In this document: positions 7,754-14,299 of the stretch, piece after piece
How positions within the stretch are numbered: position 1 is the first letter of the stretch
Layout of the letters: each line of letters opens with the position of its first letter
NCBI GenBank assembly: GCA_900546105.1
Contig: URBP01000032.1
Span: forward strand, 1-20,851
Source of the DNA: an uncultured Collinsella sp.
GTDB taxonomy: Bacteria; Actinomycetota; Coriobacteriia; Coriobacteriales; Coriobacteriaceae
Length of the DNA stretch: 20,851 nucleotides
Reading direction: 5' to 3'
The notes under the pieces: model-generated
The model's input: only the letters and a program-made list of their open reading frames with translations
Told to the model about the DNA's origin: nothing
Databases searched by the model: none
Position numbers and translations under genes: made by a program

Positions 7754-9739
7754 ATGAAGCTCGCACTTGCACAGATCGATATGCGCCTGGGTGATATTGA
7801 GGGTATCTGCGGTCGCATCGAGGACCAGGCGCGCCTGGCCCACGAGCGCGGTGCGCGCGTGCTGTGCGTGCCGGCTCCGCTCTTTATGGGAGCCCTGCCC
7901 GGCGGCCTGGTGGGCGCTGCCGACTTTGAGCACGACGTGCTGACGGGTCTGACCGGCGTCGCCGAGCGTATCCAAGAGCTCGACATGATCTGCATCGTGC
8001 CCTCTGCGGTTTCGTTTGAGGGCCAGCCCCTGCTTGACTATATGATGCTCAAAGACGGTCGCGTGGTGCCCGCGCGCGCAAGTATTGCCCTGCAGCGCGG
8101 TGGGAACGGCGATGCCCGTTGGGCGCCGCCGGTCTTCGACGTGGACGGCGTGCGCATCGCCGTGATCTTCGACTTGGACCGCGAGCTCGAGATGCTGCCG
8201 ACCGGCGTCGACCTCATCGCCTATTTCCAGTTCAACGCGTTTGATATGACCGACCGCGAGACGGCCGCCATTGCCGCCGTTCGCAGCGGAGCCTACCGCA
8301 AGATCGCATCTAAGCGCAGCGTGTGGTTTGCCTGCATGGCGCCGGTCGGTGCGTACGACGAGTCGGTGTATACCGGCGGCTCGTTTGTGCTCGACGACTG
8401 CGGCCGCGTGGTGGCCCAGGCGCCGTGTTTTGAGGAGAGCCTACTGGTTCAGGAGATCCAGCGCGGTGTGATGCTCGATGCCTTGGAAGACCACGAGCTG
8501 CCCGAGTTTCGCTCCGAGGAATGGTTGTGGCAGGCGCTGGTGCTCGCTGTGCGCGATAACGCCCGTGCCCATGGTACGTCGCGTGCCGTGGTGGCGCTCG
8601 AGGGCGATCTGCCGTCGTCTCTGCTTGCGGCGCTGGCTGTCGATGCATTGGGCTCGCGCAACGTGATCGGCCTGGTGTTGGACCGCAACCGCATCTTTAC
8701 GCCGGCACAGGAAGAGGCCGAGGCCGCCCGCTGCGCCGCCGTTCGCGCCATTGCCGAACGCCTGCATATTCGCACGGTTGAGCGCGATGTGCCGGATGCG
8801 GCGCGCGTACTCGACCGCGATGTGTCGGCGGGCGACGCCGAGCGCCTGCGCTCGCGCACGCTGGGCCTTATGCTGGAGGATACGGCGCTCGAGCTGGGTG
8901 CGATGGCGTTGAGCCCGCTGTCCAAAACTGAGTACGCGCTGGCGGCGCCCGCGCTTTGCGGCGGCTACCAGGGCGATTATGCGCCCTTTGGCGACGTATA
9001 TCTGTCGACGCTCGAGTTTGTGGCGCGCGTACGCAACCGCACGTCTGCCGTGGTGCCGCAGGAGCTCGTGACGCTCAATGCGGTGGAGGATTGCATGGAG
9101 CGCGTGCTGGCGCAAGCGCTCTCGACGCTTAACGGTCCGGTCGACATGCTCGACCGCGCGGCGCAGCTGCTCGGCGGGCTTGAGCCGGGCGAGGTTGATG
9201 GCGCGCTCGAGGCGCACGTCGACCGCAATCGTCCCTTCGACGACATTCCGATGGCCACCGGCAAGTCCGAGGCTTGCTCGCTGCTGCTGATGCTCGTGCG
9301 CCAGGGAGAGGCGGCTCGCCGCCAGCTGCCGACGGCGCCGATCGTCTCGGCCCGTTCGTTTGCCGAGCGTGCCTGGCCGTATATGCTCGCGTGGTCCGAC
9401 CTGGGACTGAGCGGCAAGGAACGCATGACGGTCGATGCGCTGGCACGCGCCGAGGTGCGCCGCTTTGCCGACGAGGATACAAGCGAGCGCATGCGTGGCG
9501 AGATGATGGGCATACTGGGTGACCTGTTGGGTATTTCACCCGAGCAGATGGAGGAACTGCGCTCCGAGGACGGCCAGCGCCGCCTGCACGAGGGCATGAA
9601 AAAGTTTGAGGGCGAGGTCCAGGACGCCATCGAAAAGATGATGGGCGGCCAGGGCGGACCGCAGGGTGGGCCCCAGGGCACGCCGATGCCGCATCCGCCG
9701 GTTGATCCCCGACAGTTCCCATTCTTCTCGCAGAACTAA
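7754..9739 (+). CDS. NAD synthetase-like protein with degraded glutaminase and synthetase sites (pseudoenzyme)
   Basis: 661 aa. Residues ~1-250 follow the nitrilase/glutaminase domain of glutamine-dependent NAD synthetase and ~270-500 follow its ATP-pyrophosphatase domain (PSSLLAALAVDALGSRNVIG; later LSKTEYAL and APFGDVYLST match the family's GNKSE and PIGDVxKT blocks). The functional residues are gone: the nitrilase Glu is A41 (VPAPLF for FPEL), the Lys region reads PARAS (R108), the nucleophile Cys is F139 (VIFDLD for ICEDLW), and the SGGxDSS PPi loop is EGDLPSS at 283-289. A ~150-residue helical C-terminus ends in a Gly/Gln/Pro-rich tail (GGQGGPQGGPQGTP). The reading frame is long and intact with normal codon use, so the protein is made but probably does not synthesise NAD. 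Start: AAAGGG at 7741-7746, seven bases before ATG. It lies between the superoxide reductase gene and the ruv operon. A scaffold or NAD/adenylate-sensing role is speculation. Confidence 0.72.
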   Translation: MKLALAQIDMRLGDIEGICGRIEDQARLAHERGARVLCVPAPLFMGALPGGLVGAADFEHDVLTGLTGVAERIQELDMICIVPSAVSFEGQPLLDYMMLKDGRVVPARASIALQRGGNGDARWAPPVFDVDGVRIAVIFDLDRELEMLPTGVDLIAYFQFNAFDMTDRETAAIAAVRSGAYRKIASKRSVWFACMAPVGAYDESVYTGGSFVLDDCGRVVAQAPCFEESLLVQEIQRGVMLDALEDHELPEFRSEEWLWQALVLAVRDNARAHGTSRAVVALEGDLPSSLLAALAVDALGSRNVIGLVLDRNRIFTPAQEEAEAARCAAVRAIAERLHIRTVERDVPDAARVLDRDVSAGDAERLRSRTLGLMLEDTALELGAMALSPLSKTEYALAAPALCGGYQGDYAPFGDVYLSTLEFVARVRNRTSAVVPQELVTLNAVEDCMERVLAQALSTLNGPVDMLDRAAQLLGGLEPGEVDGALEAHVDRNRPFDDIPMATGKSEACSLLLMLVRQGEAARRQLPTAPIVSARSFAERAWPYMLAWSDLGLSGKERMTVDALARAEVRRFADEDTSERMRGEMMGILGDLLGISPEQMEELRSEDGQRRLHEGMKKFEGEVQDAIEKMMGGQGGPQGGPQGTPMPHPPVDPRQFPFFSQN

Positions 9740-9808
9740 ACTGGGGACGGGATTCGCTCTCAACCCCGATACTTCAACTAAGCATCTTGACCCCGTTGTG
9801 TTATTCTA

Positions 9809-9820
9809 GAACAGACGTTC
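9809..9820. promoter_or_regulatory. SOS (LexA) box upstream of ruvCAB
   Basis: The perfect palindrome GAAC-AGAC-GTTC matches the LexA/DinR operator core known from Gram-positive bacteria and actinobacteria (GAAC-N4-GTTC). It lies 57 nt before the ruvC start, in the only gap before this recombination-repair operon. A TATTCT at 9802-9807 just upstream could be the -10, in which case LexA would cover the promoter. It is the only such site I saw in the window. Confidence 0.75.
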
Positions 9821-9876
9821 GTGAGTAGTGCGCGGGGCCTTGCCTTGCGCTTGGTAAAAGACGAGGGGAGGTTGGC

Positions 9877-10398
9877 TTGGTTATTTTGGGCATCGACCCC
9901 GGTTTGGCTCATACGGGTTGGGGGATTATCGAGGAGCGGCGTGGCGAGGTTCGCTGCCGTGCCTATGGCTGCATCGAGACCAGCGCAGGCAGTCCGCTCG
10001 CGGTGCGCCTGTCGCATATCGCCCGCGACCTCAAGGGTGTCGTGGAGCGTTATCGACCCGATACCGCTGCCATCGAGAGCATCTACTTTGGCGCCAACGT
10101 TCGCTCGGCCATCCCTACGGCGCATGCCCGCGGCGCTGCACTCGTGGCTCTTTCGGAATGCGCACTCGAGATCGGCGAGTACACGCCTATGCAGATTAAG
10201 CAGGCTGTGGTGGGTACCGGTGCCGCAGATAAGCGGCAGGTCGCCTATATGGTGCGCACGCTCACGCAGCTCGATCACGACCCGCATCCCGATCATGCCG
10301 CCGATGCCCTGGCCTGTGCCATCTGCCACGTAAACCTCAGCCGCACCCGCGCCCTTACCGGTGGCGAGTTCTATCAACAGAGAGGAACCGGATACTGA
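9877..10398 (+). CDS. ruvC: Holliday junction resolvase RuvC (TTG start)
   Basis: 173 aa endonuclease that cuts four-way junctions with RuvAB. RNase H-fold residues are visible: D7 in LGIDPGLAHTGWG, E in AIESIYFG, and PDHAADALACA near the C-terminus supplying the last two metal ligands. There the third ligand position reads His (HAAD), as recalled for Thermus RuvC, where E. coli has Asp. Start: TTG at 9877 is preceded by GAGGGGAGG (9863-9871), and the conserved IDPG block begins five residues later, so no upstream start fits. The stop overlaps the ruvA ATG by one base, so the genes are translationally coupled. Expression is probably LexA-controlled through the box at 9809-9820. Confidence 0.96.
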   Translation: MVILGIDPGLAHTGWGIIEERRGEVRCRAYGCIETSAGSPLAVRLSHIARDLKGVVERYRPDTAAIESIYFGANVRSAIPTAHARGAALVALSECALEIGEYTPMQIKQAVVGTGAADKRQVAYMVRTLTQLDHDPHPDHAADALACAICHVNLSRTRALTGGEFYQQRGTGY

Positions 10399-11018
10399 TG
10401 ATTTCCCAGCTCCACGGAACGCTTGTCGAGGCCACGATGAGCTCCGCTGTCGTCGACGTGTCGGGCGTTGGCTTTGAACTCGGCATCTCGGGTAGCACTG
10501 CGGCCACGTTGCCGACGCCCGGCGGCGAGGTCCGCCTCTACACGCGTATGCAGGTGCGCGAGGACGCCATGACACTTTTCGGTTTTTCCTCAAAGGATGA
10601 GCGCACGATGTTCGACCGGCTCGTGTCCGTCTCGGGCGTTGGCCCGCGCTTGGCGCTCGCCGTACTTTCCACCTATACCGTGGGACAGCTGTATTCGCTG
10701 GTGATGGCCGAGGACGACAAGGGCATGGCCAAGGTGCCCGGTGTGGGCAAAAAGACTGCCCAGCGCCTCATCTTGGAGCTCAAGAGTACCTTTGCCAAGG
10801 ACAAGGGCTTTGTTCCGGTCGACGTAATTCCCGGTCAGGTTGCGATGCCGGTTCCCGCCGCCGCTCCCTCGGCAATCGATGATGCCCGCGCGGCGCTCCT
10901 TTCCATGGGCTTTAGCCCGCAGGAGACCGAGGTTGCCCTGAGCGGGTATGATGGGCAGGATATGCGTGTCGAGGATCTGCTCGGCGCGGCGCTTAAGCGA
11001 CTCGGAATGGATGCGTGA
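10398..11018 (+). CDS. ruvA: Holliday junction DNA helicase subunit RuvA
   Basis: 206 aa, the usual length. It forms the tetramer that holds the Holliday junction and loads RuvB. Domain I (OB-fold) spans residues 1 to ~64. Domain II carries two helix-hairpin-helix motifs, SGVGPRLALAVLS and VPGVGKKTAQRLILELK. After a flexible linker rich in Pro and Ala, domain III (DDARAALLSMGFSPQETEVALSGY...) is the RuvB-binding UBA-like module. The ATG overlaps the ruvC TGA, and its own TGA overlaps the ruvB ATG, so the three subunits are probably made in step. Confidence 0.97.
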   Translation: MISQLHGTLVEATMSSAVVDVSGVGFELGISGSTAATLPTPGGEVRLYTRMQVREDAMTLFGFSSKDERTMFDRLVSVSGVGPRLALAVLSTYTVGQLYSLVMAEDDKGMAKVPGVGKKTAQRLILELKSTFAKDKGFVPVDVIPGQVAMPVPAAAPSAIDDARAALLSMGFSPQETEVALSGYDGQDMRVEDLLGAALKRLGMDA

Positions 11019-12085
11019 TGTGGGAAGCCGATGACTCTCAGGACCTGTGGGCGACGCCCGGCAGCTCGCCGGCGGCATCCATGGCGCACGGTGAGCGTAT
11101 GGTGGGCTCGGAGCTGACGCCCGAAGACCTCGATGTCGACCGTACCCTGCGTCCCCAGCGCCTGGACGACTACTGCGGTCAGGAGCATATCAAGCAGAGC
11201 CTTCGCGTGCTGATCGAGGCGGCGCAGAGCCGTGGCGAGACGCTCGACCACGTGATCTTCTCGGGCCCTCCGGGCCTGGGCAAGACCACGCTGGCCACCG
11301 TTATCGCCAACGAGCTGGGCGCTCAGATCAAGACGACGAGCGGTCCGGCCATCGCGCGTACCGGCGACCTCGCGGCTATCCTTACCAACCTGCAGCCGGG
11401 TGACGTGCTGTTTATCGACGAGATCCACCGTCTTAACCGCTCGGTCGAGGAAGTCCTGTATCCCGCTATGGAGGACTTTGCGCTCGATATCGTGATCGGT
11501 AAAGGTCCGGCCGCTCGCTCGATTCGCCTGGATATCCCCAAGTTTACGCTGGTGGCGGCAACGACCCGCTCGGGCATGCTGACCGGCCCGCTGCGCGACC
11601 GCTTTGGCATTTCGTATCGCCTGGACTACTACACGGTCGAGGAGCTCGCTCAGATCGTGACGCGTTCGGCGACCATCCTGGGCGTGACGATAGACCATCC
11701 GAGTGCGCTCGAGATCGGCTCACGCTCGCGTGGTACGCCGCGCTTGGCCAACCGTCTGCTCAAGCGCGTGCGCGACTATGCGCAGGTGCGCGGCAACGGT
11801 CCTATCGAGCTCGATATCTGCCGTCAGGCGCTCGAGTTCTTCGAGATTGATGAGCTTGGTCTGGACTGGATGGACATTCGCATCTTGGAGACGCTTGCCA
11901 AGACGTTCTCCGGCCGTGCCGTGGGCCTGACGACCCTTGCCAGCGCGGTGGGCGAGGATCCGGGTACGCTCGAGGATGTCTATGAGCCTTACCTGCTGCA
12001 GTGCGGCTTGATGATTCGCACGCCCCAGGGCCGCCAGGCAACGCTTCGCACCTTTGAGCACTTGGGCATCGAGCCAGCCGTTTAG
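11018..12085 (+). CDS. ruvB: Holliday junction branch-migration ATPase RuvB
   Basis: 355 aa AAA+ motor. Walker A GPPGLGKT at 83-90, Walker B/DEIH at 134-137, sensor 1 region AATTRSGML, arginine finger in LRDRFG, sensor 2 region SRGTPRLANRLLKRVRDYAQV, and the C-terminal winged helix (ending TPQGRQATLRTFEHLG). About 40 acidic, poorly conserved residues precede the LRPQRLDDYCGQ block, a longer N-terminus than in E. coli. Start: ATG 11018 overlaps the ruvA stop; a GTG at 11015 is also in frame and would add one residue. No terminator is evident after the stop, so some read-through into fhs is possible. Confidence 0.97.
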   Translation: MWEADDSQDLWATPGSSPAASMAHGERMVGSELTPEDLDVDRTLRPQRLDDYCGQEHIKQSLRVLIEAAQSRGETLDHVIFSGPPGLGKTTLATVIANELGAQIKTTSGPAIARTGDLAAILTNLQPGDVLFIDEIHRLNRSVEEVLYPAMEDFALDIVIGKGPAARSIRLDIPKFTLVAATTRSGMLTGPLRDRFGISYRLDYYTVEELAQIVTRSATILGVTIDHPSALEIGSRSRGTPRLANRLLKRVRDYAQVRGNGPIELDICRQALEFFEIDELGLDWMDIRILETLAKTFSGRAVGLTTLASAVGEDPGTLEDVYEPYLLQCGLMIRTPQGRQATLRTFEHLGIEPAV

Positions 12086-12163
12086 AGGCGGGTTTGTTTT
12101 GGCTGGTCTGTAGGCTATCGCTGAGCATTGGATAAACATATCGCCATTCATCGGTTACGGGTG

Positions 12164-12191
12164 TTTTACTATTGCGCGCCCGTGCTATGCT
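12164..12191 (+). promoter_or_regulatory. Candidate promoter for fhs
   Basis: TATGCT at 12186-12191 resembles a -10 box, and TTTTAC at 12164-12169 lies 16 nt upstream as a poor -35. It sits 40 nt before the fhs start, in the 146-nt gap after ruvB. Otherwise the gap shows nothing recognisable. Called from consensus by eye only. Confidence 0.3.
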
Positions 12192-12231
12192 GAATTGGTC
12201 TTTTTCTCATCCGGTAACGAAAGGACCGCCC

Positions 12232-13899
12232 ATGCCTACTGACATCGAAATCGCACGTTCCGTCACGCCGCTGCCCATTACCGAGGTGGCTAAGAACGCC
12301 GGCGTCGACGTAAAGCACCTGATTCCGTACGGCTTCGACAAGGCTAAGGTCGACTATTCCCTGCTCAACGAGCCGACCGATCACCAGGCCAAGCTCGTCC
12401 TCGTGACCGCTATCAATCCCACGCCCGCCGGCGAGGGCAAGACCACCACGACTATCGGTCTGGCCGATGGTTTGCGCCGTCGCGGCGTCAAGAGCGCTGT
12501 GGCCCTGCGTGAGCCTTCGCTCGGTCCCGTCTTTGGCGTGAAGGGCGGTGCCGCCGGTGGCGGTTGGGCCCAGGTCATCCCCATGGAGGATATCAACCTG
12601 CACTTTACCGGCGACTTCCATGCTATCGGTGCCGCCAATAACCTGCTAGCCGCCATGCTCGACAACCATATTCAGCAGGGCAACCAGCTCGGTATCGATG
12701 TTAAGCGCATCACCTGGAAGCGCGTCGTCGACATGAACGACCGCCAGCTGCGCCACGTTATCGACGGCATTGGCGGCAAGGCTCAGGGCGTGCCGCGCGA
12801 GGACGGCTTCGATATCACCGTTGCCTCCGAGGTCATGGCAATCCTGTGCCTGTCCACGAGCATCAACGACCTCAAGGAGCGCCTGGGCGAGATCGTCGTC
12901 GGCTACAGCTTTGCCGGCGAGCCCGTCCGCGCCCGCGACCTCAAGGCTCAGGGCGCCATGGCGGCCCTGCTCAAGGACGCGCTCAAGCCCAACCTGGTGC
13001 AGACGCTCGAAGGTACGCCCGCGTTTGTCCACGGCGGCCCCTTCGCCAACATTGCCCACGGCTGCAACTCCATCATGGCTACGCGCATGGCTATGCGCTT
13101 TGGCGATGTCGCCATTACCGAGGCAGGCTTTGGCGCCGATCTGGGTGCCGAGAAATTCCTGGATATCAAGTGCCGCATGACGGGCGTTCGCCCCAGCGCC
13201 GTCGTGATTGTCGCCACCGCCCGCGCGCTTAAGTACAACGGCGGCGTTGCCAAGGCCGACCTTAACGACGAGAACCTCGAGGCCCTCAAGGCCGGCATGC
13301 CCAACTTGCTGCGCCACGTCGACAATATCCAGAGCGTCTATGGTCTTCCCTGCGTGGTCGCCATCAACCGCTTCCCGACGGACACCGAGGCAGAGCTTGC
13401 GCTCATCGAGTCCGAGTGCCAGAAGCTCGGCGTTAACGTTAAGCTTTCCGAGGTCTGGGCCAAGGGCGGCGAGGGCGCGCTCGAGCTGGCCGATGAGGTC
13501 ATGCGCCTGATTGAGCAGCCGAGCGAGCTCAAGTTTGCCTACGAGGACGGTGTCGATGTGGCCGACGCCCTCGAGGCCGTCGCCACCAAGGTTTACCGCG
13601 CCGATGGTGTCGACTTTACGCCGGCTGCCAAGCGTCAGCTCGCCGAGCTGCGCGAGAACGGCTTTGGCAACCTGCCGGTATGCGTCGCCAAGACGCAGTA
13701 CAGCTTTAGCGACAACGCCAAGGCCCTGGGCGCTCCCGAGAATTTCCGCATCACGGTGCGCGAGCTCAAGGTTTCTGCCGGTGCTCACTTTGTGGTCGCG
13801 CTGACCGGCAGCGTTCTGACCATGCCGGGCCTGCCCAAGGTTCCCGCGGCCGAGAACATCGACGTCGACAACGACGGCAACATCACCGGTCTGTTCTAA
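12232..13899 (+). CDS. fhs: Formate--tetrahydrofolate ligase
   Basis: 555 aa, close to the ~556 usual for the family. It makes 10-formyl-THF from formate, THF and ATP in one-carbon metabolism (purines, serine/glycine, or acetogen-type carbon flow). Seen: P-loop-like TPAGEGKTTTTIGLADGL near residues 63-80, REPSLGPVFGVKGGAAGGG, then the DINLHFTGDFHA and ANNLLAAMLDNH blocks, FVHGGPFANIAHGCNS, and the C-terminal VVALTGSVLTMPGLPK. Start: GAAAGGA at 12219-12225 lies six bases before ATG 12232; upstream extension to 12172 has no Shine-Dalgarno and would overlap the likely promoter. It is a single-gene unit with a strong terminator after it. Confidence 0.97.
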   Translation: MPTDIEIARSVTPLPITEVAKNAGVDVKHLIPYGFDKAKVDYSLLNEPTDHQAKLVLVTAINPTPAGEGKTTTTIGLADGLRRRGVKSAVALREPSLGPVFGVKGGAAGGGWAQVIPMEDINLHFTGDFHAIGAANNLLAAMLDNHIQQGNQLGIDVKRITWKRVVDMNDRQLRHVIDGIGGKAQGVPREDGFDITVASEVMAILCLSTSINDLKERLGEIVVGYSFAGEPVRARDLKAQGAMAALLKDALKPNLVQTLEGTPAFVHGGPFANIAHGCNSIMATRMAMRFGDVAITEAGFGADLGAEKFLDIKCRMTGVRPSAVVIVATARALKYNGGVAKADLNDENLEALKAGMPNLLRHVDNIQSVYGLPCVVAINRFPTDTEAELALIESECQKLGVNVKLSEVWAKGGEGALELADEVMRLIEQPSELKFAYEDGVDVADALEAVATKVYRADGVDFTPAAKRQLAELRENGFGNLPVCVAKTQYSFSDNAKALGAPENFRITVRELKVSAGAHFVVALTGSVLTMPGLPKVPAAENIDVDNDGNITGLF

Positions 13900-13924
13900 G
13901 CCTGCTGCTTATAGCCGCTTGCCC

Positions 13925-13962
13925 GCCCCGCCGCGCCCACCAAGGTCCGGCGGGGCTTTTTT
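13925..13962 (+). terminator. Strong Rho-independent terminator after fhs
   Basis: Perfect 9-bp stem GCCCCGCCG (13925-13933) / CGGCGGGGC (13948-13956) with a 14-nt loop, then six T. The T-run leads straight into TGATCCCAA, the same nonamer that follows the terminator at 16352-16391. Confidence 0.88.
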
Positions 13963-14036
13963 GATCCCAAGGGGACGGAGGAAAACGGATCATTTTGCGG
14001 CTGTTGGGTCAATGGGGCCATTCGTATGGGCTCGTT

Positions 14037-14197
14037 CGTCCAAAACTATGCCGGTTTACTACGATGAATCGGTATACCTCGACCATATCTGGATTTTCCG
14101 ATAATGACCGATTCGTCTACCTGCGGTTTTGTTTTTCTGTAAGTAGCATGCTCAGGTTTGGGCGATTTATCGTAGTAAACCGGCATAGTTTTGGGCG
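14037..14197 (+). repeat. Long inverted-repeat element 1 (structured, possibly transcribed)
   Basis: 14037-14071 is complementary to 14163-14197 over 35 positions. The only two non-Watson-Crick positions, T14039/G14195 and G14066/T14168, are G-U pairs if the plus strand is the RNA. Inside, GATGAATCGGT (14063-14073) can alternatively pair with ACCGATTCGTC (14107-14117), giving an 11-bp hairpin that competes with the base of the long stem. The interior carries ACCTGCGGTTTTGTT at 14119-14133. The element lies in the 400-nt gap between fhs and the gene at 14300. A second copy is at 16443-16581. It could be a small RNA, a MITE or a REP-like element; no protein is supported here. Confidence 0.8.
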
Positions 14198-14299
14198 CGG
14201 CGGCAATGTTGCGCAACAAGAATGGGGATTTCTCTCGTACGGTGTAGTTGGAAGAACTGCGCGGGCGCATTGCGGCTGCGACGAGAGACGGGAGATGCG

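Noticed and set aside
9743..13978. GGGGACGG at 9743-9750 and 13971-13978 as a shared intergenic repeat
   Set aside because: Only eight bases match and the flanks differ; this is within chance for GC-rich DNA.
14037..14197. Autonomous insertion sequence
   Set aside because: The interior is about 90 nt with no transposase; no clear target-site duplication was seen outside the arms. A non-autonomous MITE remains possible.
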